A stretch of DNA of 64,000 bases from Rhodobacter sp. (GTDB lineage: Bacteria > Pseudomonadota > Alphaproteobacteria > Rhodobacterales > Rhodobacteraceae). The notes below the pieces were generated by a model that worked only from the letters and a program-made list of their open reading frames with translations, searched no databases and was not told where the DNA came from. This document shows positions 1-8,800 of the stretch, piece by piece (positions within the stretch are counted from its first letter, which is position 1; every line of letters starts with the position of its first letter). The stretch lies in NCBI GenBank assembly GCA_030065095.1, contig JASJDP010000018.1, positions 36,684-100,683 on the forward strand, given 5' to 3'. Both the position numbers and the translations under genes were made by a program.

Positions 1-264
1 GTTGATGAGGTGGGTCAGGAAATCCTTGGACTTGCCGAGACTTTCCACGAATGCCTCGCCGCCCGAGACGATTTCGTTCCAATAGGGATTGGTGCGGTTG
101 CGGTAGGACCAGGCGACGGTCGGGTCGGCATAGGTCGCGGCCTGGACCGGCGACGGGCCGAACATGCGCATCGCCGCCGCCCCGGATACGCCGTAGGCCG
201 ACGCCAGCAGGAAGTTTCGGCGCGACACCGTTTCCTGCTGGATGAACTTCTTGATGAACGACAT
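1..264 (-). CDS. ABC transporter substrate-binding protein, sugar type (N-terminal part, cut by window edge)
   Basis: Eighty-eight codons are open from an ATG at 264 to the window edge, so only the N-terminus is visible. Residues 14-16 and the following stretch (S-R-R-N-F-L-L) form a twin-arginine signal followed by a hydrophobic run and an A-x-A-like cleavage region near residue 42, so the protein should be exported folded to the periplasm. The mature start (YADPTVAWSYRNRTNPYWNEIV...) looks like the first strand of a periplasmic sugar-binding protein (Peripla_BP_4 type), with the N-P-Y-W motif common there. It is divergent from the TetR gene at 462, which probably controls it. Family assignment rests on this short segment. 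Confidence 0.7.
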   Translation of the reverse strand, partial: MSFIKKFIQQETVSRRNFLLASAYGVSGAAAMRMFGPSPVQAATYADPTVAWSYRNRTNPYWNEIVSGGEAFVESLGKSKDFLTHLIN

Positions 265-373
265 TGGGTTCCTCCCTTTTTCAGTCGGCCCTGCATCGAG
301 GCCTTGATCGATCTTGCCGCCAGCCGGTCGCCGCCGACTGTCCGGACTGCGGGTCTGTATCGGCGACTCGACT

Positions 374-395
374 AGTAACGCACCGTTTAGTTACT
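374..395. promoter_or_regulatory. Candidate TetR operator between divergent genes
   Basis: An inverted repeat with 6-base arms, AGTAAC and GTTACT, is separated by 10 bases in the space between the divergent binding-protein and TetR genes. Size and placement suit a TetR-family dimer. The functional role is inferred. Confidence 0.45.
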
Positions 396-461
396 TTTAA
401 GTTCCCTTTCCTGTCAAGTGGGCTATAAGGGGCGGGTGCGTAGGAATGACGGGGCGTGCAC

Positions 462-1142
462 ATGGCCGACGCAACTGCCAAGCAAAGCACCGAAAGAGAC
501 GGTCACAGGATGGCAAAACCAAAGCCCAGGACCCGGGACGCGGATGCAACGAAGTCCCGGATCCTCGCTGCGGCGAAGTCGGAATTCGCCCGGTTGGGCC
601 TGGGCGGCGCCAGGGTCGACGAGATCGCCGAGAAGGCGCGCGCCAACAAGCGCATGATCTACCACTATTTCGGCAGCAAGGAGGACCTGTTCCGGGTCGT
701 GCTGGAAGAGGCCTATCTGGATATCCGGAATGCCGAGCAGGGTCTGGAACTGGATCACCTGCCACCGGTCGAAGCCTTGGAAACGCTGCTGCGCTTCACC
801 TGGCAGTATTACCTCGACAATCCGGAATTCATAACGCTGGTGAACAGCGCCAACCTGCACCGCGGACGCCATCTGGAAGGGTCGGAGCGGTTACAGATGG
901 CCAGCCGCCGTCTTGTCAGAATGGTTCAGGACATCCTCGACCGCGGCGTGGAAAGCGGCGTATTTCGCGCGGGCATCGACGCCGTGCAACTCAACATCAC
1001 GATCGCCGCAATCGGCTATTACTATCTGACGAACCGGTTTACGGGTGCGATCCTCTTTGAGCGGGACTTCATGGAAGACGCGGCCTTGCAGCAGCGCCTT
1101 GCCTTCAACATCGACACGATCATGCGGCTGGTCACGGTCTGA
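462..1142 (+). CDS. TetR/AcrR family transcriptional regulator
   Basis: This is a one-component repressor of about 226 residues. The N-terminal helix-turn-helix is clear: residues ~28-75 contain TKSRILAAAKSEFARLG, then V-D-E-I-A and the signature K-R-M-I-Y-H-Y-F-G-S-K-E-D-L-F. The C-terminal half is all-helical, as in the RutR-like TetR_C group. The ATG at 462 has a GGGG Shine-Dalgarno about 7 bases upstream; a GTG at 456 and an ATG at 510 are alternatives. It is divergent from a sugar-type ABC binding protein, so local control of that transporter is likely. The effector is unknown. Confidence 0.85.
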   Translation: MADATAKQSTERDGHRMAKPKPRTRDADATKSRILAAAKSEFARLGLGGARVDEIAEKARANKRMIYHYFGSKEDLFRVVLEEAYLDIRNAEQGLELDHLPPVEALETLLRFTWQYYLDNPEFITLVNSANLHRGRHLEGSERLQMASRRLVRMVQDILDRGVESGVFRAGIDAVQLNITIAAIGYYYLTNRFTGAILFERDFMEDAALQQRLAFNIDTIMRLVTV

Positions 1143-1368
1143 TATCTGCCCTCGTCGTCCGGACGGCAACGAGACGACCCGCCGGTCGGGTTTCCGGCGA
1201 GCCAATGCAAGACGCGCCTTGTGCGCGAAGACGGTTCACCGGGCGCATCGCCGTCACGCGCGCGAAGCTTTTGAACCAGGGTATGCCCATGCGCCTGGCC
1301 ACCCGGCGCGAACGGAGCCCCCTGCCCGTCCCTTTCCCAAAAGAACCCGGATACCGAGAAATCCGAGG

Positions 1369-1524
1369 AAGTTTGAAATAGCCTCTCATGCCTGCCGCAC
1401 GATTGCGGCATGGCGCGCCGACTATAACCTCCACCGGCCTCACTCCAGCCTCGCTGGCCTGACGCCATATGAATATGCTAACCGGTCAAATGCAGACCAA
1501 AACCTGAACAGAGCTAACCTATGA
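1369..1524 (+). pseudogene. IS3-family transposase remnant (OrfB C-terminus)
   Basis: About 50 residues match the end of an IS3-type integrase-like transposase: A-W-R-A-D-Y-N-L-H-R-P-H-S-S-L-A-G-L-T-P-Y-E-Y-A. The catalytic DDE core upstream is missing, so this is a dead 3' fragment. The reading frame runs on upstream through unrelated sequence that overlaps the TetR gene. Confidence 0.8.
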
Positions 1525-1537
1525 ACGCGGACTCCGA

Positions 1538-1550
1538 GGGGAGCAGGTCA
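1538..1550. repeat. Candidate right terminal inverted repeat of the IS3 remnant
   Basis: GGGGAGCAGGTCA lies 14 bases after the transposase stop. Its complement begins TGACCTGCTCCCC, which resembles the tips of some IS3-family elements. No left end was found. Confidence 0.4.
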
Positions 1551-2081
1551 AGGGTCACCAACATGGTAGCGTACCAGGGAAAACAAGCACTGTCCTATCT
1601 CCCTTTGGAGGATCTTGAGGAGCTTAGTGCGAGAGTGACGGCAACAACAGAGAAGTAAGCTTTGTGCGTTGGGTGCTGTTGACCTGACCCCTTTGAACGC
1701 CACCTGCTGGATCTGGAGACCGGGGCCGCAGGCTGCTCTACGATTGCAAGGCCGCATCCTCCGCACCGTAGACCTTCGCCACTACGGTCATCCGGGAACT
1801 GCCTTTTCGTCAGAATCCAATCCGGGCATTCGCTGCGCGCCGCTGGAACCGAAAAGATGCGGACAATGCGGCCGCCGGTCGTGCCAATCCTAATGACGCT
1901 GCATTTTGAGCGTGGCTGCATCGGTTGAGATCGCGGACAGAATCTCAAACGGTTTATTCATATCAGATGTCCGGCGCGTGTGAGCGAAGGCAGGCGGGCT
2001 GGCGAGTGGCCCGCCATCTAAGTTCATTGACGAATCTACGTCTTGCGTCAGACAATTCCGGCGATCAAAAGGGAGGAGATC
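1551..2081. other. Intergenic region, no supported gene
   Basis: There is no reading frame with a credible start, Shine-Dalgarno and family signal here. It lies between the IS3 remnant and the TRAP operon and probably holds the TRAP promoter towards its right end plus transposition debris. Confidence 0.4.
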
Positions 2082-3140
2082 ATGAAACCAATTCTTGCCG
2101 CCTGTGGCTTGGTGCTCGCCTTCTGTATTCCCACAAAGAGTTTCTCTGACAGCTACACAGCCACCGTTGCCGCCGGCCACCCGCCGGTCTTCCGCTGGGT
2201 GCGGATGATCTCCGAGGCGTTCATTCCGACCGTTCAGGCCGAGCTCGCCGGCTCCGGGCACGACATCACCTTCTCGGAACAATACGGCGGCGCCATTGCC
2301 GGGGTGGGCGAGGAATTGGAGGCGATCGAGAGCGGCCTTGCCGAGATAGGCACCTGCTCGGCGCTCTTCGACCCCGCCAAGCTCGCCGTCCAGAACGTCA
2401 CCTACTACACGCCCTTCGTGAGCGACGACGTGCGCGGTGTGAACGCGCTGATGCATGCATTGCACCGCGACGACCCGCGCCTGACGGCCGCCTACACAGA
2501 GAACAACAACGTATATCTCGGCGCGCCAATCGGCATAGACGACTACCTTTTGATGACGAACTTCCCGGTCACCGGCCTCGCCGACCTGAACGGCCGCAAG
2601 ATCGCTGCGCCCGGGCCCGCGATCAACTGGCTCTCGGGCACCGGCGCGGTGGGCGTCTCAGGCAACCTCACGACCTATTACAACGAGCTCAAGACCGGTG
2701 TTTATGACGGCGTTATCGTATTCGCATCGGCCGCATTGCCCGGCAAGCTCTACGAGGTCGCGCCCTATGTCACCCGCGCGGGCCTCGGCGCGCAGTTCTC
2801 GGGCGCACTCTGCGCCAACAAGGACTGGTATGACGGGTTGCCGGCCGACGTGCAGGCGGCGCTGATTGCCGGCGCCGACGCGGCAGAGGCCTGGTACATG
2901 GACGCTTTGGAGGCCGCCGTCGCCGCCTCTTTCGCCAAGATGGCGGAGCTTGGCGCCACCATCACCGACGCACCGGACGAGATGCGCGCGGACTGGGCCG
3001 CGGGTATGGACAACGCGGCCAAGGAATGGGCGCAATCGCTGGATGCCCGAGGCGTGCCGGGAACCGAGATCCTGAGCCTCTACATGGAGGCCATGCGCGA
3101 GTCCGGTGCGACGCCGTTGCGCGATTGGGACAAAGAGTGA
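2082..3140 (+). CDS. TRAP transporter substrate-binding protein (DctP-like)
   Basis: This is the periplasmic solute receptor of a tripartite ATP-independent transporter, about 352 residues. An N-terminal signal peptide (residues ~1-23) is followed by a DctP fold with the family's D-L-N-G-R-K-I-A segment in mid-protein. The start at 2082 is supported by a strong GGGAGGAG site 5 bases upstream; the frame also runs upstream to 2043 without such a site. It is first in an operon with the DctQ and DctM subunits, a cyclase-family hydrolase and an OsmC protein. The ligand is probably an organic acid, since DctP proteins usually bind carboxylates, but it cannot be read from sequence. Confidence 0.85.
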   Translation: MKPILAACGLVLAFCIPTKSFSDSYTATVAAGHPPVFRWVRMISEAFIPTVQAELAGSGHDITFSEQYGGAIAGVGEELEAIESGLAEIGTCSALFDPAKLAVQNVTYYTPFVSDDVRGVNALMHALHRDDPRLTAAYTENNNVYLGAPIGIDDYLLMTNFPVTGLADLNGRKIAAPGPAINWLSGTGAVGVSGNLTTYYNELKTGVYDGVIVFASAALPGKLYEVAPYVTRAGLGAQFSGALCANKDWYDGLPADVQAALIAGADAAEAWYMDALEAAVAASFAKMAELGATITDAPDEMRADWAAGMDNAAKEWAQSLDARGVPGTEILSLYMEAMRESGATPLRDWDKE

Positions 3141-3143
3141 CGC

Positions 3144-3662
3144 ATGGCCGATGACGCACGGTCCGAACCTGCACCCTTGCGCTGGCTCGACGCCGCCACG
3201 CAAGCGCTGAACGTTGCCGGTTCGCTGTTGATCCTAGCGCTGATGATGCTGGTGGGCGCCGATGTGGCGGGGCGAAACCTGGCCGGTGCGCCGATCTCTG
3301 GCGTGCCGGAACTCGTGACGCTCTCAATCGTCGCCATTGTCTTTCTGCAGGCGCCGCAGGCCCTGCGCTCGGGCCGTTTCACCCAGACCGAGGCCATCCT
3401 GTCGCGCCTGCGCCGCGCCACCCCACGCATGGCCCGCGCGGTCGAGACCGGTTTCGACGTAATCGCGATCGGAGTGATCGGCGTCATCGTCTACGCCACC
3501 TGGCCGCTCTTCATGCGCGCCTGGATCCGCAAAGATTTCATCGGTGCGGTGGGTGATTTCACCGCGCCCACATGGCCCGTGAAGGCCACGATCCTGATCG
3601 GCGGCACGATGCTGGTTCTGCAATTTGCCGCCCGCATCCTGCGCCGGTACCGCGCCTCTTGA
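3144..3662 (+). CDS. TRAP transporter small membrane subunit (DctQ-like)
   Basis: A 172-residue protein with four hydrophobic segments (near residues 20-40, 50-70, 100-120 and 145-165) and the usual DctQ size. It follows the binding protein after 3 bases and overlaps the next gene by 4 bases (TTGA), so the two membrane subunits are translationally coupled. In this family the Q subunit assembles with the M subunit in the inner membrane. Confidence 0.85.
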   Translation: MADDARSEPAPLRWLDAATQALNVAGSLLILALMMLVGADVAGRNLAGAPISGVPELVTLSIVAIVFLQAPQALRSGRFTQTEAILSRLRRATPRMARAVETGFDVIAIGVIGVIVYATWPLFMRAWIRKDFIGAVGDFTAPTWPVKATILIGGTMLVLQFAARILRRYRAS

Positions 3663-4972
3663 CCCCGTTTGAGGTCGGCCTTCTGGCGCTCGCCGCGATG
3701 GGCGTTCTGGTGCTCGTCGGTCTTTTCGTCCCGATCGCGCTGATGTTGTGTTCCTTCGTCGGCGTCTGGGCGATTAAGGGCTCGCCAGTGCTGGCCTCGA
3801 AGCTCTTGGCGCTCGCCGCAAACGACGCGATTTCGAACTATTTCTTCGGCGTCGTGCCGCTCTTCGTGCTGATGGGTTTCATCGTCTCGGAGGCCGGGTT
3901 GGGCCGCGACGCCTATGACGTGGCCAACGCAGCCTTCCGCCGGCTCAAAGGCGGCTTGGGCGTCGGCACCGTGGGCGCCAATGCGATCTTCGCGGCGATC
4001 ACCGGCATCTCTATCGCTTCGGCCGCCGTCTTCACCAAGATCGCCGTGCCGCAGATGATTCGACACGGATATGCGCCGCGCTTTGCCGTTGGCGTGGTGG
4101 CGGGCAGTTCGGTCCTTGGCATGCTGATCCCGCCCTCGCTCCTCTTGATCCTCTACGGCATCCTCACCGAGCAATCGATCGGCGATCTCTTCATCGCCGG
4201 CGTTGGGCCGGGGCTGTTGCTGTCGCTGTTCTTTGGGCTCGGCATTGTGGCGATGGCGGTCCTAACCCCGGGCTTCGTCGGCCGGCCCAGCGACACGCCT
4301 GCGCCGCCGCTGTCCCCGGGCGAGGTCGCCAGCAAGGGAGGCCCGATCGCCACGCTGATCCTGCTGGTCCTGGGCGGCATCTACACCGGTATCTTCACCC
4401 CCGTCGAGGCCGGGGCCATGGGTGCGATCGGCGCGCTCGTCATTGGTTTCGCCCGCCGCACGCTCACGTTACGCAAACTCTGGACCGTACTGGTGGAAAC
4501 CGGCCTTGTCACCGCCTCGGTTTGCTTCCTGATCATCGCCGCGCAGATGTATTCGCGGATGCTCGCCTTCTCGGGCGTGCCGACGGGGCTTGGCAGTTTC
4601 GCGGCGACGGCGGATTTGGGTTATTGGGGGCTGATGCTGCTTTACGTAGCAGTGCTTGTCGGCCTGGGCATGATTCTCGATTCCTCATCGATCATGCTGA
4701 TCCTGGTGCCGCTGATGCTGCCCGTCGTCACCCCGATGGGCATCGATCTGATCTGGTTCGGCATCGTCACCGTTCTGGCCGTCGAGATCGGCCTTCTGAC
4801 GCCGCCTTTCGGCATCTCGGTCTACGTGATAAAATCGACGCTCGATGACGCCTCGATCACGCTCGGCGACATCTTCCGCGGCGCGGCGCCTTTCGCGTTC
4901 CTGATGGCCGTGGTGCTCGCCCTCACCCTGATCTTCCCTGCAATCGCCACCGGCCTCTTACCCGGCCGCTGA
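3659..4972 (+). CDS. TRAP transporter large permease (DctM-like)
   Basis: A polytopic membrane protein of about 437 residues with at least a dozen hydrophobic segments. It forms the sodium-driven permease of the TRAP system. The start is taken as a TTG at 3659 that overlaps the DctQ stop, giving the N-terminus T-P-F-E-V-G-L-L; an ATG at 3698 is an alternative, while the longer frame from 3572 would overlap DctQ by 90 bases. Recognisable DctM features include a glycine-rich G-A-N-A-I-F-A-A-I-T-G-I-S loop and P-P-S-L-L-L-I-L-Y-G-I-L-T-E-Q-S in the first half and the L-L-T-P-P-F-G-I segment near the end. Confidence 0.9.
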   Translation: MTPFEVGLLALAAMGVLVLVGLFVPIALMLCSFVGVWAIKGSPVLASKLLALAANDAISNYFFGVVPLFVLMGFIVSEAGLGRDAYDVANAAFRRLKGGLGVGTVGANAIFAAITGISIASAAVFTKIAVPQMIRHGYAPRFAVGVVAGSSVLGMLIPPSLLLILYGILTEQSIGDLFIAGVGPGLLLSLFFGLGIVAMAVLTPGFVGRPSDTPAPPLSPGEVASKGGPIATLILLVLGGIYTGIFTPVEAGAMGAIGALVIGFARRTLTLRKLWTVLVETGLVTASVCFLIIAAQMYSRMLAFSGVPTGLGSFAATADLGYWGLMLLYVAVLVGLGMILDSSSIMLILVPLMLPVVTPMGIDLIWFGIVTVLAVEIGLLTPPFGISVYVIKSTLDDASITLGDIFRGAAPFAFLMAVVLALTLIFPAIATGLLPGR

Positions 4973-4987
4973 GGAAAGGAGGCGCCA

Positions 4988-5770
4988 ATGGCCCGCCGTT
5001 TCGTCGACATCTCCGTAGCTTTAGAGGCCGACATCGCCTCGGACCCGCCGATCATGCTGCCCAAGATCAATTATCTCGCCCATGCAGACACCGCGGACCA
5101 GGTGGCAGGCTTTTTCCCGGGGCTGTCGAAAGACGACCTGCCCGGCGGCGAGGGCTGGGCGGTAGAGTTTCTCAACGTTGCCACCCATAACGGCACGCAT
5201 CTGGATGCGCCCTACCACCACCACTCGACCATGGACGGCGGTAAACGCGCGGTCACAATCGACGAGGTGCCGCTGGAGTGGTGCATGAATCCCGGGGTGA
5301 AGCTCGATTTCCGAGACAAGCCAGACGGTTACGTGGTCAACGCCGATGAGGTGGAAGCCGAATTGAGCCGCATCGGACACGACTTGCAACCCCTCGATAT
5401 CGTCGTCGTCAACACCGCCGCGGGCGCGCGCTACGGCCAGCCCGACTATGTCGACACCGGCTGCGGCATGGGCCGCGAGGCGACGCTGTATCTGCTCGAG
5501 AAAGGCGTGCGCGTCACCGGCACCGACGCCTGGTCCTGGGACGCGCCGTTCTCGCACACCGCCAAGCGTTGGATGGAAACCCACGACCCGTCGATCATCT
5601 GGGAGGGCCACCGGGCGTCCATGAAAATCGGCTATTGCCATATGGAGAAGCTTTCGAACCTCGAAAGCCTGCCCGCCACGGGTTTCACCATCTGCTGCTT
5701 CCCGGTGAAGATCAAGGCCGCCTCGGCTGGCTTCACCCGTGCCGTTGCCATTTTTGAGGGCCAGCCATGA
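4988..5770 (+). CDS. Cyclase family protein (kynurenine formamidase-like hydrolase)
   Basis: A 260-residue metal-dependent hydrolase of the cyclase family (PF04199 type). The signature H-N-G-T-H-L-D-A-P-Y-H-H near residue 67 supplies the metal-binding His and Asp residues. AGGAAAGGAGG precedes the ATG. It lies 15 bases after the TRAP permease and overlaps the OsmC gene by 4 bases, so it is likely to act on the imported compound or its product. Members include arylformamidases and isatin hydrolases; the substrate here is unknown. Confidence 0.8.
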   Translation: MARRFVDISVALEADIASDPPIMLPKINYLAHADTADQVAGFFPGLSKDDLPGGEGWAVEFLNVATHNGTHLDAPYHHHSTMDGGKRAVTIDEVPLEWCMNPGVKLDFRDKPDGYVVNADEVEAELSRIGHDLQPLDIVVVNTAAGARYGQPDYVDTGCGMGREATLYLLEKGVRVTGTDAWSWDAPFSHTAKRWMETHDPSIIWEGHRASMKIGYCHMEKLSNLESLPATGFTICCFPVKIKAASAGFTRAVAIFEGQP

Positions 5771-6267
5771 GCCAGATCACCCCCGACACGATCACCGAAG
5801 CCATCGTCCAGTTCAATTGTACCGGCCACGCCGTCGGCAAGATGCGCAACGAGCTTGACGTGCGTATGGTCCTGCCGATGGAGGAGCGGTTCGAGCTTGC
5901 GACCGACGAGGGCCCGTTCCATGGCGGAGACGCCACCGCGCCCCCGCCGCTTGCGCTGTTCGTCGGCAGCCTGACCGGTTGCATCATGACCCAGATCCGG
6001 GCGTTCGCGAAACGCATGGGCGTGACGCTGAACGACCTTACTGTCGAAGCGCGGGTGCAGTGGGATTGGCAGGCCAAGGGCCGCGTCTACGAGACCGCTC
6101 CTAAGTCTTTCGAAATCGATGTCATGATCGACAGCGAGGACCCGATCGAGGCTCTCAAAGACCTCGTTGCTGCGGCCAAGAAGGGCTGTTTCATCGAGCA
6201 GACCCTGGGCCAGCCAAACGTGATCTCACACCGCATCAAACGCGGGGATTTGTGGGAATTTGTTTGA
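5767..6267 (+). CDS. OsmC family protein
   Basis: A 166-residue OsmC/Ohr-fold protein. The family pattern is visible: a glycine-rich centre (D-A-T-A-P-P-P-L-A-L-F-V-G-S-L-T-G-C) with one conserved Cys, and a second Cys in K-K-G-C-F-I-E-Q-T-L. Two spaced cysteines are the peroxidatic pair in Ohr/OsmC enzymes. The start overlaps the cyclase stop (ATGA), making it the last gene of the TRAP operon. The role in that pathway is not evident. Confidence 0.8.
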   Translation: MSQITPDTITEAIVQFNCTGHAVGKMRNELDVRMVLPMEERFELATDEGPFHGGDATAPPPLALFVGSLTGCIMTQIRAFAKRMGVTLNDLTVEARVQWDWQAKGRVYETAPKSFEIDVMIDSEDPIEALKDLVAAAKKGCFIEQTLGQPNVISHRIKRGDLWEFV

Positions 6268-6490
6268 GGTTAGCTGCCGAAGTTCGATTGGACCAACTTG
6301 GTCGGGCTTCCCGTTATCCGGTAGTGTTCAGTTGGACGAGTCGAAGCCTGCCTTGCAGCCCGCTGCTTCCGCCATGAGGTCTTACCGGTCATTCGACTCC
6401 TCCCGCCCCACATTCGGCTCCGCGGGACGAAGTGTGAATTCGCTGCGGCTGCACCAATGGCCGGTCTGTCGCGTGGTCTTATTTTGGACG
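6268..6490. other. Intergenic region with a short palindrome, no gene
   Basis: A 13-base palindrome, GACCAA-C-TTGGTC, lies at 6291-6303, just after the OsmC stop. The rest has no credible reading frame. Its composition suggests degraded repeat DNA, and it marks the right border of the TRAP operon. Confidence 0.35.
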
Positions 6491-6832
6491 TCAGGCTAAC
6501 CGGCAAAAAACCAGGGCGTCCAGAATGGCCTGACCGAAGGCTTCGTCGGAAACACTCTCCGGCAAAATAGTATCCTCCCGTTCGCGAACGCCCTCCCAAT
6601 GACCGCGCCCACGATAGTGTAGCGGTTTGATTTCGACCTGTCCGTCTTGCAGTCGCAACGAAACATTACCAGCACTGTTGAACAGATGGCAGACGGTGGG
6701 CGTTTTCGGCTTCCTCCAAAAGCTCGTCGGCAAACGCACTTGATTATTGGTATCGCCATGGAAGGCCCAGATGGTTTCCAGCCGCTCTGCCCATGTCTCC
6801 AATGCAGCGATCTCGTCGACGGAAACATCGGC
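6491..6832 (-). pseudogene. Possible CDI-type immunity-like protein, start unclear
   Basis: A frame of about 110 codons ends at 6491. Its C-terminus (R-E-D-T-I-L-P-E-S-V-S-D-E-A-F-G-Q-A-I-L-D-A-L) resembles the tail of contact-dependent-inhibition immunity proteins of the DUF1436 type, where a short S-D-E-E-L/F-G-x-A segment is common. No ATG is found: the frame begins after a TAG at 6833-6835 and only a TTG at 6802 could start it, which suggests a truncated or decayed gene. No toxin gene lies next to it. The assignment is from memory of the motif and is tentative. Confidence 0.3.
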
Positions 6833-6835
6833 CTA

Positions 6836-7058
6836 ATCTGCGGCAATGAGTGGGAAGTCAAACCCGTCTCGAGTGAAGCGTAAGAGCAGGTCGCCGAGAG
6901 GATCTCTCAGCGAATTCTATCAGCCTAGACACAACCTTTTGAAAACAGGCGCGCCGCCTCCCTCGCTCTGGAAATAGGCTTCGAGGCATATAGAATACAT
7001 GGTGTTTTGGTCATTTGTGACCTCTTACGGTGAAGGTATCAATATTGGAGAATTGGGT
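6836..7058. other. Intergenic region at the left border of the protease cassette
   Basis: No gene seen. It separates the immunity-like fragment from the end of the leftward protease operon. Confidence 0.3.
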
Positions 7059-8789
7059 TCACTCTGGACACTCGATGACGCCAGTGGCCGCCCCGTCAAG
7101 TCCGACGCTCTCGTCTTTCAGCGTGCAGCCCTCCTCGTCATCCAGGATCTCTTTGAGCCATCTGAGCACAGTTGGTGCGCCGAGTTGCACATAGATGCCA
7201 CCTGCGACTTCGCCCAAATTAGTGCATGTGCCGTCTCCGGTCCCTTTATGGAGCGGCCGCGACGTGATGGCCGCAATATGCCACTCGTTCTCGCCGACTT
7301 TAACGTGGACCGGGCCACCGCTATCGCCGATACACGTGTCCTCGGGCAGCACTTGTTCGTAGTATTCGCCATCAAGGCCCCAGACATTCCCCAAGCTCGC
7401 CAGTTGAAACGTCGGGATCACTTGCCGCGCTTCAACCAATCGAAAGTCCTCAAACGGCGACGACAGCACAATCTCGAATTCCGAATGGCAGACCCGCTGT
7501 TCGTCGGGCCGGTCATCCTTACAGGCGGTGGTGTAGAGCCCCAAATTCACGAACTGCTTTGTGCCGGAAAGCACGTCCAGACCGGTGGACGTACGGTAGG
7601 GGTTCGCGCCGTAGCCGGACGCCCGGTAGTGCATCATTTTCGTCAAATCGCCAACGTGAATCTTGCTTATCCGCTTTTCGTCGAAGCGGCCGCTGCTCAA
7701 TTCGAAAAGGGCCAGGTCCGGTGTTTCGAAGAAGGTGTCACCGGAATCGTTCGGGCCACAGTGTCCCACTTGTCCTTGCTCATTCGGCTTGGTGTGAAGC
7801 GTTTTGATAAGGTTTATGATGCCCAGGTTTCGGACGGTTACCTCTGTGTTTTTGTTGTTGCCGAGGATCTCGTAGGTATCGAAACTTTTCCAGGTGTTGG
7901 CTTCCCGGCAAACGCAGTGCGCGGCCGTTAGGACATGTTTGGGTGACACGATCACGCCGGTACAGTCCGTCCAGCCGGGGCTTTTGGGATAAATGTCCGC
8001 ACCAGTCGCGTCCACGTCGATCCGCTTACCGAGGTCCGGAAGTCCATCAAAAAACAAAGACACCGTGCCCCAGCCCGTGAACCCCTCCAACTCCTCTGGA
8101 CCGGCAAAAATTGTCTGCCCCGTTGACGTCGTGCCCGAACCCGTCGAAAGCAGGCTGCCGATCCCGACACCGACACCGCGACCGGTCAATTCCAATGACG
8201 GGTCGGTCCGGCGGACCGGGACGGCCATTCCCTCACTATCGCCAGACGTAAACCAAGGGGAATCCAGGCCGCGACCAGTGCTCTGGATACACACCGCACC
8301 CGGTTCGACTTCCGCCTGGATCGCGGCGGAGTTGGCATAGAGGAAGTTGGCCATGAACTCTCGATCCGTCATCTGAATCTCACGGGGCCACGCGCCGGAC
8401 GCCTCAAACAAACGATCCATACAGTAGCCGGCGGGGTTCCGGCGGTTGATCACGGGCGCATAGGCCAGGGGACGCCCCTCCATGAACATCATGACGGTCT
8501 TGCTGGTGTTGTCCTCGAAGGCCAAGAGATCGCCCGCCCGGTTTGGGTCCAACCCGTTGTCAGTCACGGCACCTAGGAACTTGATTTCCCCGTCCGTGGC
8601 CTGTGCCCAGGCGCGCGGATCCTCGATGAGCTCTGCGATAGGACTTGTGGTGATGGTTACATTCTCGGCGTAGAACTTAAACGACTTAAGGCTGGCCTCG
8701 AAAGGGTCGCTCGTGTCTTGGGCCTGTGCGATCGTCGAAAGCGTTGCAAAAGCACCCGCGCCGATCATTGTTTTGAATGTCTTCATCAT
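7059..8789 (-). CDS. Exported trypsin-like serine protease with long N-terminal domain
   Basis: A 576-residue protein starting with a Sec signal peptide (residues 1-23, A-Q-A cleavage). Residues ~24-265 have no family I recognise. Residues ~270-565 are an S1 chymotrypsin-fold protease with an intact triad: H291 in L-T-A-A-H-C, D358 in D-L-A-L and S490 in C-I-G-D-S-G-G-P. GGAGG lies just upstream of the ATG. It is the last gene of a three-gene leftward operon; only 11 bases separate it from the phosphatase-subtilisin gene. Its C-terminus (G-G-I-Y-V-x-L-x-A-P) and A-A-H-C-x-C motif match the protease at 17790, so the two are paralogues. Substrate unknown; it should act in the periplasm or outside the cell. 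Confidence 0.88.
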   Translation of the reverse strand: MMKTFKTMIGAGAFATLSTIAQAQDTSDPFEASLKSFKFYAENVTITTSPIAELIEDPRAWAQATDGEIKFLGAVTDNGLDPNRAGDLLAFEDNTSKTVMMFMEGRPLAYAPVINRRNPAGYCMDRLFEASGAWPREIQMTDREFMANFLYANSAAIQAEVEPGAVCIQSTGRGLDSPWFTSGDSEGMAVPVRRTDPSLELTGRGVGVGIGSLLSTGSGTTSTGQTIFAGPEELEGFTGWGTVSLFFDGLPDLGKRIDVDATGADIYPKSPGWTDCTGVIVSPKHVLTAAHCVCREANTWKSFDTYEILGNNKNTEVTVRNLGIINLIKTLHTKPNEQGQVGHCGPNDSGDTFFETPDLALFELSSGRFDEKRISKIHVGDLTKMMHYRASGYGANPYRTSTGLDVLSGTKQFVNLGLYTTACKDDRPDEQRVCHSEFEIVLSSPFEDFRLVEARQVIPTFQLASLGNVWGLDGEYYEQVLPEDTCIGDSGGPVHVKVGENEWHIAAITSRPLHKGTGDGTCTNLGEVAGGIYVQLGAPTVLRWLKEILDDEEGCTLKDESVGLDGAATGVIECPE

Positions 8790-8800
8790 ATCATACCTCC

